Source of the DNA: Apostichopus japonicus
Lineage: Eukaryota; Echinodermata; Holothuroidea; Aspidochirotida; Stichopodidae
NCBI RefSeq assembly: GCF_037975245.1
Contig: NC_092572.1
Span: 21,564,489-21,628,488 of the forward strand
Reading direction: 5' to 3'
DNA: 64,000 nucleotides
A program made the position numbers and the translations under genes. Positions within the stretch are counted from its first letter, which is position 1; each line of letters starts with the position of its first letter. The notes under the pieces were generated by a model. The model made no database searches, was not told where the DNA came from, and saw only the letters and a program-made list of their open reading frames with translations. Below are positions 12,024 through 24,596 of this stretch, piece by piece.

Positions 12024-15000
12024 TGGCTACAGTACATGTCACCACATATTCCTGCCAACATGTTTAACCCGTTTTCGTAACGGAAGGCTATGTAACGGAA
12101 TGTTATGTTGTATAAGACGGAAATCTTGTTATAGACATGTTAAATTTCACTACGGAATGCCATATGTATAAAATGTCCAAAACAATGCAAGCATGTCCAC
12201 AATAATATAAGCATGTCCAAATTTATATATACATGTCGAACTAATATAAGTATGTCCAACAATTATGGTAGCATGTCCAAAATACAATAAGAGTGTCGAA
12301 ATATTAAATGAGCATGTCTAAAATATTAAAAGAGTGTCGAAAAGTAATCCAAGATGGTCGAATGTAAGTGCTAAATTCAATTTTGTAGTAAACATTTTGG
12401 CGTTTTAAGTTACGCCATATGTTTCCAAATAATTGGTATGTCCAAATTAAATATGAGCATGTCCAAATTTAAATAGAATTGTCGAAACTAATATGAGTAT
12501 ATCCAAAATATTATGAGCATGTCCAAACATATATAATTATGTCCAAACATAGTATGAGCATGTCCAAACGTCTCGCGTGTACCTGGCAGGCGCACTTCAA
12601 CTTTATTTAGTGAACATTTAGGCGTTTGAAGTCACACCATGTGTTCCAAATATCTAACTTTGATATTGGTATGTCGAAAACATATTCAGCTTATCAATAC
12701 CTTCTTTGGGGTTACTCTGTATCGTCTGACACCATGGTTATCATTGTGACATCATAACATTGCACCATTCTTCTGCTTTTGTGAAGCAAATAATTCAGAA
12801 TATGTAAATACAAGACCATCACCTAACAGTTTTCTTTTTAACATCCCCTTGTAATGTGAGTAGTTTCGCCCTGCCTATAGGTGTTTAAACTATTCATATA
12901 TGACGCGTAGGCAAATAAGTTAACGTACGAAATTACGTACATCATGCACATGCGCTAACAACTTTCTGACTAGTACATAGTTATCACAAATGTGTACGTT
13001 GACAGTGAAAATGAGCTACTATACTGTGGTAATTTTTAACCGAGAATTGTGATACTTAATTACGGTTACCAGGCTTGTTAAAATAACAGTTTTGTCTTTA
13101 TTATTCATGTACCTAAATAGTTGAAGTATACTTAAGTAGATAATCTAACAAGATGGAGTTTTGGGGTGAATGAGTTGCCTTTCTACCTAATTTAGTTGAC
13201 CAAGTTGAGAGGGTTACCCATTATTGGAATGGGTCTGCCGTGGGATTTTTACAGCGACTAGTTTTACGGATTGAGGAAAGTATCACCGGTTCTGCATTAC
13301 ATTTTATCATTCAATATCGACGAACAAATTTCGGCCGGTTACGAATTATGGTCTAGCTGATATGAATGAAGATGACACTAGCCCAGGAGTATAAAGACTA
13401 AGCCTTGGCTAGAGGTATCCCACGCTTACTCTTCACTCTCACCTTACTAAATTTCAAGATGGAAAAGTGGAAATAAGCCGCCAACTACAGATCAGTGGTG
13501 CAACCGTGTGATGGACACAATGGTTCTTCGTAACTCACTGATAGTCACAGCACCTTAAGGCCGGTCGACCACTCGCGCTACGAAAAAACACAATAAATAT
13601 TATCTCGAAAATAAAATCGTCCTCGACCAACATTTTATTAAAATATATAAACACATACATTTAGACGGGAATGGATGAACTGGGCGTCGTCTTACTTTTC
13701 GCTTGATATGCTGTATTTGTTTTCAGCACACCAAAATAAAAAGCTCGATATTTGGAACATATGGCGTAACTTCAAACGCCTAAATGTTCATTGAATATAG
13801 CAGTTACCCTCGAGACTTTTGTATTGGTTTTTCGACACTTTTACTATTTTGAACATTCTCGTATTGTTCGTCACTCTTATATTATTTTGACATGCTTAAA
13901 CTATTTATGGACATACATATATATTAGTTTCGACATGTTTACAAACATTTCGACATGCTCCTATTAGTTTGGATAAGCTTATAATATTTTGGACATTTTG
14001 CAACTAATGGCTTAATGTAAACGCCTAAATGTTCACTACAAATATGAAGTTAGTAATTACATTCGACATATTCATATAATATTTCGACACTCTCATATTA
14101 TTTTGGACATGTTCATATTACTTGTGGACATACTTGTATGATTTTCAACATGTTAATATAAATAAATTATTATTTTGCACATGCTTATATAATAAATCAA
14201 GCAGTCTCGAGAGTTTCACATTCCAGCACTGGTTTCAAGATAATACTTGCATAACATATAGATAACTTTCATTGTGTTATTTTTGTAAGAACTTTCTTTC
14301 TTTACTTTTTACAGTGAAAAGCGTAGTTACTCATCAAAGGCTGGCATTGGAAGGAAACAGTATATCGATAGAATGGCTTCTTGATGTTGGCTATCAAATT
14401 AAAGCAGCCATACTGGATAAAGATGGCACAGAATTACTACGACTTCAAGGCTCAGGACCTTCATCAGCAGGAAGATATTTTATAAATGGGAAAAATAAGA
14501 AAGATATGCGGTCTTCCTTAACTTTTAGAATAATAAACGTTTCTTTCTTGGACACAGGACAATATTCATGCTATGTATACAGTGATAATGATATACCAAT
14601 AGGTTTCCAATCGCTGCTTTACGTTCAGGGTAAATTATTAAACTGTTTAATACAGAATTTTTGCTCTTGACTAATATGTTTAAATGAAATATTAACTTCG
14701 TCTAAAAGGCTTGTTTATTAGGAAATAAGAACTCAAAATGATTACTTCTTAGTGTTTAAGTTCCCTGGCCTTGATTTCTTAATTACTTACTACTTATAAC
14801 TACCTTGTCTAACCCAAAGACCATAAGATCAGTTTTCATGTGTATTACAAAACTCAATTGATTTCTCAATTATGTAATACTTAGAACTACTTAGTCTAAC
14901 CCAAAGAACATAAGATCAGTCTTCATGTGTACTACAAAACTCAATTGATTTCTCAATTATTTAATACTTAGAACTACTTAATCTAACCCAAAGACCATAA

Positions 15001-18000
15001 GATCAGTCTTCATGTGTATTACAAAACTCAATTGTTTTTTTCAATTATTTAATACTTAGAACTACTTAGTCTAACCCAAAGACCATAAGATCAGTCTTCA
15101 TGTGTATTACAAAGCTCAATTGTTTTTTCAATTATTTAATACTTAGAACTACTTAGTCTAACCCAAAGACCATAAGATCAGTCTTCATGTGTGTGTATTA
15201 CAAAACTCAATTGTCAACATCAAATTGTATTCAAGGGTGTTCAGTGTTGTTTACATGTAGTACATAGAACATGTTTTGATTGAATTGTTAGAATTTGTAA
15301 ACAATAGGTTACCATTCACAGTAAGACCTGGACTGAGGAGCAGATGTTAGCACTCATTAAGCCTTAAAGAGCTTTCCGAAATTCAAGCAGATTAAAGCTA
15401 TCTTGAAAACCGGAATCGCCATAGAAGCATTATTATCACTTAAGAGTTCCTGCTCCTTGGTGCAGAAAGTTGGACATTAAAACAGAATGACATGAAGAAG
15501 ATATAATCACTTGAGATGTGGGTGTGGCGAAGAATGCTTCAGGTCAGCTGGAAAGATAGAAATACAAACGCATGGATCCGCCAAAGGGTAGGAGTTTCAG
15601 AAGAGGAAGGTCTACTTCTCCAGTTAAGGAAGAGGAAGCTGTCTATGTATGGACATTGGAAGCGCCGATCAGATAGCCTAGTTCAGATGACAGTGGAAGG
15701 AGAAGTAGAAGGGAATGCCAGGCCAGGACGTAGGAAAACAGGATGGATCGATAACATCAAGAAGTGGACAGATGGAGGAATGGCCGTGGCAAGAGCAAAG
15801 GCAAACAAGAGAATGCCGACGGTTCTATGAGGACTATGGCAAAACAGCAGCAGCAGCAGCAGTTCCTGCTCCTTTGACTATGATATATCAAAACATTTTC
15901 TGCGCTGTTTGCGACCCTTAAAATGTTACTTAGAACTTCTTAACGTATCTTTATAAGGTTTGCTATCTGCTGTAAATTCTGATATCAATATGCACCGATT
16001 AGACTGTTTTGATTTTTATGGATAAACATTGAGATGAAGCATATTTAAGAATGATTAATACCTTTGTGTGCTCTCTGCAAAATTGCAGAGGTCGACGATA
16101 TGCCGGTATTTAATGCATCATGTCCCTATATTATTATATACAAATACACTAACCACTTCTAACCAGAATAAGAGGAAGAGAAGGACGAAAATTAAATTAC
16201 AACAATCATAAAATTGGCACGATATTAAATGTTCACTTATCGTTACAGGATATCCAGTCTTGAATAGTAGTACGAGCATCGAAGGCGAAATGAGTACAGC
16301 AGAGTGTTGTGTTGATTCTTCAGAAGGAACGGTGGATAATGTTACGTGGTTGCTACAAGATGGTCATCGAACTATTGATTTCGCATTTCTCAATACGCAT
16401 AGATTTGCCACTCATATTTCAGACAACAAAACAGAGCATTGTGAGAGTGTTCGCTTTCAAAGTGACCGACGTTATCATCAAAAACCGCTTACTTGTTGGA
16501 TATCCAATGTTCTCAACCTATCTGCTTCAGTCGTTTTGGATGTTTTATGTAAGAAATGATTCCAATTTGTTTTTATTTTGTTTTATCCCAATTGTGATTG
16601 CTGTGACCCTCATGACCAATGATGAATTTAAGATTTGATGTTCAGGAGCCACTTTCTGGGGAAAGTGGCTCATTAGTCACGGGCATTTTGGTAGACCTAA
16701 GAGCTACTCGGCAGGGATTAGGAGCCAGTTTGTAATTTAAACGAACAACATATACGTGTAGGTTATACCTTGAATATTGGGGTAGACTTGTTCAAACCAC
16801 AAAGATATTCCACAAGATAGGCCAACTGAAAAGCGTGTCACGTATGAAAGCCAATACATGAGCGAGAACTTGGATTATAAACAAATTGCCATTTGGCGAG
16901 CGCAGCTCTGGTTGTATCACCGAAAGCATTGATTCACTTGTCACTAATAATGCTGCATGTAAGACTATGTAATTGTTGTGGGTCGTACAAACTGTGGCAT
17001 CACTTCTTTCCAACTTATGCTATGCATATAAATTGAGCTTTGCAACGCGCACTGGAAACTTCTGTTTCTGTGCAATGCGAAGAGTATCTCTTATGAAAGG
17101 GGATGAGAAACCTCAATATGTCACAGAATCATTGGCTATACCCATGTTGTCCCAAAAAATCCCAAAGATCATAAGTAAGGGCTAATGCCGCTGCTTTGGC
17201 CATAAAGGTAACTTGTCTTCTGTAAAAATAGCTAATAGCTAGGCTTGAGAGAACCACACAGCACCTAAGAGCTGCGACCGGCAAATAATGGAAATCGAAA
17301 ATCCACTATTGATCAATACAGCTAATCTAGGATAATAGCGATCTTTTACACATTGAAAACCTTCCGTTGAAAAGGCATATCTAGCCCACACGCAACCTAT
17401 GTGGCCATGACAATCTGAAACTGTTTGCAAAAGTAGCCTATAAGAAAATCTAAGATATGCTCTAACCTGATAATCTAAAGTGAATGTGTATAAAAGCCTC
17501 GCAGACGTTATTTTTTGTTTTTGTTTTTTTTTTTTGCTTTTTTGTTAATCTTAACAGATCCCGTGAAATTGAAGCTTTTTCTAGATGATTCGGAGATGAA
17601 TGATACGATTCCTTTTCAAGAGCACACCAATATCACTCTTGTTTGCGAAGCCGATAGTAATTCGGTAACAAACATTACTCTGATAAGATACTTGGCAGGA
17701 GATAGTAGAATTCATGAGATTTTAACTCACAAACCCTCTTCCGAAGCTGTGTCGAGTTCCAAAACAGAATGGTATTTCTATTTCAGTAACGTAACAAAAA
17801 ATGTGACTGGAGTGTACGCATGTGAAGCACAAGACGCTTTTGGTACTTCTAACTCCAGTAAAGTATTTCTAGATATAACATGTGAGTAGTTCATTTATCT
17901 TCATTGCTTCAGAGTGAAACTATTCGTCTACCAAAGCCAACATGGTACCTTACATGTTATTCTATTGAAAGTAAAAGATTACAAGCACACCACGTGTTCA

Positions 18001-21000
18001 TAATAAATATTGTTATACTTTTTGGCATGAATATTGATAAGATTCTGGTTTGATATTTCTTTTTCTTCTTGATATAACTTTCCTACTTAGAAGTCTTCTT
18101 TAGAACTATCCTGATATTAGAACGTAATCCAAAAGTAAACCTGGTTATATCTGAAGTAACCGTGATAATAAAGTAGTCCAATATTATTTAGCGTTAGCAA
18201 GTTAAGGCTTGTTTGACTTAACCAGGAAAACAATATATCAATACTTACAAAAAATAACACATGAAAATTATCTACATGTTACGTTAATGTTATCTTGGAT
18301 GCAACGTAAAACAGTAGAAATCTCTATAAGACATACTAGACTGACCACTGTAAATATAATGGGTGGACATTATTTTAGACTTTTATGCCAGCCCTCAGAA
18401 ACAACACATAACTAAAAACCTGATCATAATGTTTGTCTTGTCAAATAGCATTTATACAATCTAATAGTAATTAATAAAGAAATGGATTAATGTGAACTAT
18501 TAGGTATGGAATGATTACTCAATGTAATCATCGACTTTGCCGTAAAGATTCTCTTTTGACTTGTAGTACACTGTTGTCATGACCATGTATATAGTACAGT
18601 GCTGTATCGTCCATTTTAATGTATTTGAAATTTAAATTTTAAAATGAAGAAACGGAATAGTCATATCAACATTAAAAACTCATTTCTCAAATGCGTGTTG
18701 TACTATGGCATAACAATATCCCTATTCAATCCAATGTTACCATTGAAATGAGTTGTTTCTGATGATTCCGACACATATTTCATTTTCTTCATCCGTATGA
18801 TGACAATATTCATACTAAATGATGTTTCCTCCTTTTCGTAGATGGGCCTACAGTTTCTTTGCTAACACGCGAGAATGTGTCTTTTACTGTCGGTGGTAAC
18901 GTGTCTATTTTATGTAGGAGTACTTCCAATCCTGTACCAGAAATTACAATACAAAAAAGAATTCATGATTTATGGGTGAACCTTAGTATCACACCAACGG
19001 TTGTTTCGTCTAAAGAACACTACGTCACAACCTGGCAGTTCACGTTAACACAGATGGTAATGGATCATGTTGGGTCATACAGATGCCTTGCGGGAAACCA
19101 AATAGGAGACCCAGCATCGTCTGCAGTTGTTACTCTGTACACATCAAGCAGTAATATTCCCTATTTTGTATGTCTCTTCTTTAATTAGTCTAACATTTAA
19201 TTCTTATAACGCATTTTAATCATATTACGCATAGGCTTCATTTGCTAATACCATTAGTAATAAAGAGGTAGAAAAAGAAAGTACAACTATTAAATAATTT
19301 ATGACTTTCGTCTTTCACACAGCTTATGGTCAGACCGCAAATATTATCATGAAGTTGTCAATGTGCGTCGCAGTAACAGTTATGATGATCGGGATTCCAA
19401 TGAGTGTTTCCTATTACCGTAAGTTACAAATATAAGTGACACTGAGTCTTCTGGCATGGTAGTCTAGTATTAACTTAATACTCACTATATTCAATCATTA
19501 AAACAAAGATATTTTTACTTACTATTGTATTTTGACGGAGTTATATATGTTTAGTTTCAAAATGTTATATATATTAAAGTATTTATTACCTTGCAATACT
19601 TTAATGAAAACGAAAACAATTATTGAAAATGAATTAAATAAAAAATATTTACTTCATTTCCAGTCAATCGAAAAGGAGGCAGGTAAGCCTTAGTTATCAA
19701 TTTAGTCCAGCAAAACCTTGACGCTTTGGAATTGAGTTTATATTTGAATGCTTAAATGATTTTGAATTAGAAACTGACAATAAACTTGCATCGAAATATT
19801 TTACTTTTAAGTAACAACAAGGTGTATAATGTTACTAATATCCCTTGGTATGAGTTATGATGGAATGTCCGGGCTCTTTTCGTCGTGTATTTCTGTAGAA
19901 GGAAAGAAATACCAGAGATACCTGTTGACGAGGACAACTCGCAGAACTCGCACCATTCGGAAGGAAGTGAACCCAGTAAGTTACTCAAAATAAATCTAAT
20001 TTAAAGGTATGAATCAATGAAGGCATTTACAAATCTACAACATTTATTACACACCGTAAGTAGAGCCCAGAGCACGTGTAACATAGTACGATTACAGAGC
20101 CAGTTACATAAAGTTATAATAATTAAGAAACTGAGAAATTACGAATGAAAGTTGTATAGGTTAGTATATTTTATAAATGTCTTCCCAAAGAAAAACATTA
20201 AGTAAAATCATATTAGACAGCTACGTTTGTTAAAGTTGACCAGAAAGTTTTTTAAAGCTAAATAACTGAAGGTATCGATGTGTATCGTGATGTTTATTTC
20301 CTTTACGAATCTCTTTTTATTTGTGGCAGATTACTATTCTACAGCAGATGCGATCGCAGGAAACGATACCCGGATGTTGAGTGAGAAAGATATTTCCATC
20401 ATCATGAATATTAAAATGGGAAACATCTACCAAAGATGGAAAGGATCTGTTAATCTTTTTAAGGAGACCAATAAGTGTGTTGTAATAACAACAATGATAG
20501 GTTAGTGATAACATTGAATATTCAATATCTATAAACCAAAGGCTGATGTTAGTGTCAGAGTCAGATATTGGTACAGTAAATTCAATTTTATATCATTTAA
20601 ATGTATAGCTTTAATTGAGTGACCTTGTGAGCAACATTTTGATATACACATGTTAACACGCTCTAATTTATTGCTGACCCTTTTCTGTCATATTTTCAGA
20701 AAAGCTCATTAGAAAGAAAAATATTAATTGGGAGGCTTTCATCAGAAAATGTCTCGAGTTCCCAGCATCGAACCATCTAGCGAAGATTGAAGCAATATCT
20801 ATCCAAAGCAGTGAGTTTGTCCTTTACATGCTTTAAAAAAGTAATAATGAGAAATGATGGACCGTGAATGGAATGGAATCGTTTTCATTAAAACTAACAT
20901 GCTCGGGTTATGATTTAGCTCCACCCGTCCCTCATCGGCTGTGACAGTAAAGGAAGATAAGGTTCTCATGGACAGTCTGGAGTCGACAAGATCTTCTGAT

Positions 21001-24000
21001 TAAGTCAAGAGTCATTATATATTGTCCGAACAGGAGTTAATCATGCCCGGAGGGATTTTATTAACATTGATATTAATTCGAATTGATAATTAAGCTAGTC
21101 AGTTTTCATCTCGATTAGAATCATATTCAATGAAATTTTATTATTTATGGAGATTTGTTTGTTGAACTCCATCTTTGATTTCTTCTTTTGTTTTAGGTAA
21201 ACTGTTCCTTTTAAGTGAGCATCTCAACTGTGAAAATCTGCATAGCGTCTTGTCACGTGATACTAAAGATAAAGGAGACTACTATTGTTGTAGTTCATTG
21301 TCAGTTCATGACGTCATCAAACACGTAGCGGGAGTTTTGGAAGGAATGGACATCCTTAAAACATTCGGGGTAAGAAATGTAAATGGGTTATATGCTAAAT
21401 ATTGTTGTTTATTGTTTAGTTGCTATTCGTATCGAACTTATTTTTAAACAAACAAAGCTTTCATTCAAACTCGAGACCACTTAATTATTTAAAAACTGCT
21501 TAACTTATTGGTTTTTATATTCTGTCAGTTCCTTCACCCTGGCTTAACAACCAAAAAGGTTTTACTAACCAAGGAAGGGCAGGTAAAATTGTTTGACTTC
21601 TGTCTGGCCGGTGATGCACCAAAAATAGCTGCTCTTAAGAAAGCACAGGTAAATAAATCAATCATCAATCGAGGTATGACCCTGTTCTTCGTGTCTAATA
21701 ATTATATATATTTATTTACTTAGTTACTTGTACGGCCTTTATCATCAGAAGAGGTGTCTTTTGTAATTGATAGAGGAGTCTAAGATGTACAACGTTATTA
21801 AGTTCAACTAAGAAAAACACACAATACTTTAGCTGAATCGCTCGTTTTTCGCTAAGTTTTTGCATATTTGGTGGATTTCATTATAGAAGTACATTGTTAT
21901 TATTATTTGAATGGAAAGCTCAATATACTAAAATCTCATACATGGACTATTCTAAACTGTTTTAAATATTAAAGTTAAATATACTCCATATGCAAATCAC
22001 TGTTTTATTCTTAATCAAAACCTCCCTATATTGAATGACATCCCATAGCCCAATTGCATAATTTTCAAACGTAACTTACCATCATTTCGACTTTGAAAAC
22101 AAAAAATCAGTTGTGATTTTATTAACCCAAGTGTAAAATTTTGGATGAGTATAACCTGAATGTAACATTATTAAATTAATACAATAAACTTTTATAGTTG
22201 TAAACTCCTTTTTCTTTTTCAGGTTCCTACGGTAACTTTGAACCAATTTCCACCTGAAATGTTACTGTCGAATCATTATACAGAAACCAGTGACGTGTGG
22301 TCTACAGCAGTAGTAATATGGGAGATTATGTCAGCTGGTAAAAAAAATTGATAATAAAGAAATCATTCTAGCTCATAATAAAGTGTTCAATAAAAAAGTA
22401 CGTTGCTTATTATAACAGAAAAATACAGAAGTTGTCAATTAAAAAGTTTCATGTTTCACATTTGATTAGTAAATTGACTTTTATTGAATATATTTATCTC
22501 CAATAAAATAAGTACATCACAGATAACTCAAGTTTTTGAGTTTTACTTAATTCTGAGTCAAGTGGATTTGCTCAAATATTTTACAGTAATTTGAACGCGG
22601 AAGAAACATGTAAATATTCTATAAAGAAAATCAACTTATTATAATTATCTATAGAGACACCTAGATATATTGTTCATGAAATACCGTCGAATGCAATCCA
22701 GTACCAAATTATAATATTGCACATTTTCTCTGCTCTTATCTTTATAAGGTTATTTTATTAGAAGCAGAGACATGAGCATCATGTAAGACTATGATGTCTG
22801 AAATTAATTACTGCATTTATAACAATTGGTAGTATCATGTATAAGTAGAGTGAATGCAAGAAGGCAAGGATTGAATTTGACAATAGTTATGACAGACACC
22901 CAGGTGTACAAGTGTCTGAAAGACGTGATAACCTTGGTGTTCCCTCCATACACAAGTTGGATATACATATACATATACCTGTTTCGATATTTCTACACTC
23001 GCACATCTCTTAGGAAGCCCACCGTTTCCTGTGGACAAGGAAGTTAGGCTTGACGAAGAGGCGATCACGCCATCAGTACCCTGGCCGGAGAAGTACTGGC
23101 AGATAAAGTAAGAAGTCAGTCTTTAAATTACCCTTTCATTCTATGAGTGTCGAAGTTACCACATTCAATATAAGTTAAAGTCGGTGTGTAATTAATTCTG
23201 TATTTTACAGCAATTATTGTAGGTTGTGCAACTATCTCACAGTGTATGCGATTTTTAGTTGGATTAAAATTTTGTAATATGATAGAGTAATTGTGGAGTA
23301 TTTATGTGCTTACTTAGGTGACCATAAATGAATTTAGTGTTTCATGGAGGGCTGACTTATTTGTTTCAGGTAATTTCATCCAAATGAGTGTTTCCATGGT
23401 CACTTTAATTAGAGCAATGTAATACTCATTGATATGTAAATCGTTGGAAGAGTCCTTTATTTTAACCAAATAATAGCCTCACGATTTCCAGTGGGAAAAC
23501 TTACAAGACAGTAATCATGAAAGTAAAACTTATTAAATGTCATTATTAGTATAACACTTCTTGTATTTCACAGTTACAATGAAACATATCAAATAGTACA
23601 CTACATCTGCTGATTCACTATTTGAATTAAATTCTTAATCATCTGCAGAGATAAAATCTTGTTTGATTGCTGGAATCATAACTCTTCTCTTCGACCTTCC
23701 ATTCATCATCTGAGGGGAACATTCGTAGCTGTAAGTAATATATTACTCATCTTTAGAACATATATCAATCACCATTAAGTTGCCGTAGCTGGTATCAACA
23801 TCATTATTACACATGCTCAATGAATAATAAAATTCTATCCCCGATTTTATTTGAAACCTAAGATTAGAAGTGTTACCAAGCTGTTAAAGGTAGTTTAAGC
23901 AGTAGTTCATAAACTCTATCCTAATCCGCCTATATTCAACGTTCCTTAATTGCATCATGTTAGTCAACCCCACCGTCAAATTGGAATCCATGGGTAGGAA

Positions 24001-24596
24001 ACGGAATCGAAAAGACAATATTTAGTGAGGTTTAGTTTATTGGTATCGATAACAACCGAGTTAAAGCATTCGGACAACTAACCCAATATAGAAACGCGTA
24101 ATAGAATTCATAAAATGTTATGGTTTGACAAAGAAAACTGCCACAGATATACCACATGAATTAAAGCGGCATTTTTTCACAATAAAGGTCCTATGTCGAC
24201 CATCACGATGTGCTATGACACGTGCAAGGATAATGATGTAACTGAATATGTAGCTTAACCTTGGACAGTGTATAATAAAATCGAGCTGTCTCATATTACC
24301 AGCTAATGTGGCTTCATATGATTTCATTTTACTTGATATTTATTTTAAATATATGTGGTATGTCAGACGGTGTATAAATCCTAACTTCAGTTCAGGCAAC
24401 GTTAAATATATATTTAGCATTTTTGTTGTTGATAGTGTCTTGCGAAAGTCCCCTTATTATCCCTTAACAGATATTTGAAAAGTTAATCACGGACAGTTCT
24501 TATGAGATACCGATACCTACGACGTATTTACCTATGAGAGCCCCTGATACCGCTCAACCTTGCTATGCAGAACAAATCTACCATGCTGGAATGTGA
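11268..24596 (+). CDS. Four-Ig transmembrane receptor pseudokinase (copy B), about 826 aa
   Basis: Exons: 11268-11316 (alternative 11524-11572), 14315-14629, 16249-16548, 17558-17881, 18842-19150, 19323-19418, 19664-19682, 19899-19975, 20330-20500, 20700-20810, 21197-21369, 21529-21648, 22223-22337, 23014-23107, 23649-23730, 24471-24596. Phases agree throughout and end at TGA. Order: signal peptide 1-16; Ig domains about 17-121, 122-221, 222-329 and 330-432; membrane span about 444-463; acidic Ser-rich juxtamembrane; kinase-like fold about 515-790; tail to 826. The beta-3 Lys is Thr (VVIT, T550), HRD is HPG (651-653), the loop Asn is Lys (658), DFG is DFC (671-673) and the Gly loop is degenerate. 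Tail motifs: YEIP (Y796), YLPM (Y804), Y817, Y822. Related to Ig-type RTKs (FGFR/VEGFR-like), but very probably unable to phosphorylate. Role inferred: cell-surface receptor acting as a scaffold or dimer partner. Ligand unknown. Confidence 0.85.
11524..11572 (+). other. First exon, version b (duplicated signal peptide) of copy B
   Basis: Same 49-base length, same phase and same GTGAG donor as version a, with nearly the same peptide (MFVLLILFLTLSEQAEG). The sequence before it, including TTTGGCAAAGGCGGTGAAC, also repeats that before version a (11199 and 11452), so both exon and leader were duplicated. Which one is used cannot be told from sequence. Confidence 0.7.
11937..12020. repeat. (TA)n microsatellite
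   Basis: Almost pure TA dinucleotides in the first intron of copy B. Confidence 0.95.
12150..14195. mobile_element. Second foldback-like element, inverted arrays of GCATGTCCAAA
   Basis: The left part (about 12165-12680) repeats CATGTCCAAA or ATGTCGAAA every 20 or so bases and contains a module with GGCGTTTTAAGTTACGCC and GTTTCCAAATA. The right part (about 13735-14190) has the reverse-strand version: TTTGGACATG-type repeats and a module with TATTTGGAACATATGGCGTA, then AAACGCCTAAATGTTCA. Each arm contains the GGCGTTT module twice (near 12395 and 12612; near 13778 and 14018). The middle has no credible gene. It lies in intron 1 of copy B. Exact ends are uncertain, as no empty site is in the window. 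Confidence 0.62.
14778..15212. repeat. 87-bp minisatellite, five copies
   Basis: ATAAGATCAGT recurs at about 14823, 14910, 14997, 15085 and 15172, and the sequence between is closely repeated (CTAACCCAAAGACCATAAGA). It lies in the intron between the Ig1 and Ig2 exons of copy B. Confidence 0.88.
15440..15862 (+). mobile_element. LINE ORF2 C-terminal fragment
   Basis: The reading frame contains ESWTLKQNDMKKI, a stop, then MWVWRRMLQVSWKDRNTNAW, and further on RKRKLSMYGHWKRR and GRRKTGWIDNIKKW. This is the familiar end of an endonuclease/reverse-transcriptase type non-LTR retrotransposon. One in-frame stop and no upstream domains show a truncated dead copy. A short CAG run (about 15846-15861) follows. 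It is in intron 2 of copy B. Confidence 0.78.
16646..16671. other. Perfect 11-bp-arm hairpin in intron
   Basis: GAGCCACTTTC, loop TGGG, then GAAAGTGGCTC. It lies about 100 bases after the Ig2 exon of copy B. Function unknown. Confidence 0.55.

Noticed and set aside
12165-12570. CRISPR-like spaced short repeats
   Set aside because: Repeat length and spacing vary, the array has an inverted partner, and the DNA is clearly eukaryotic.
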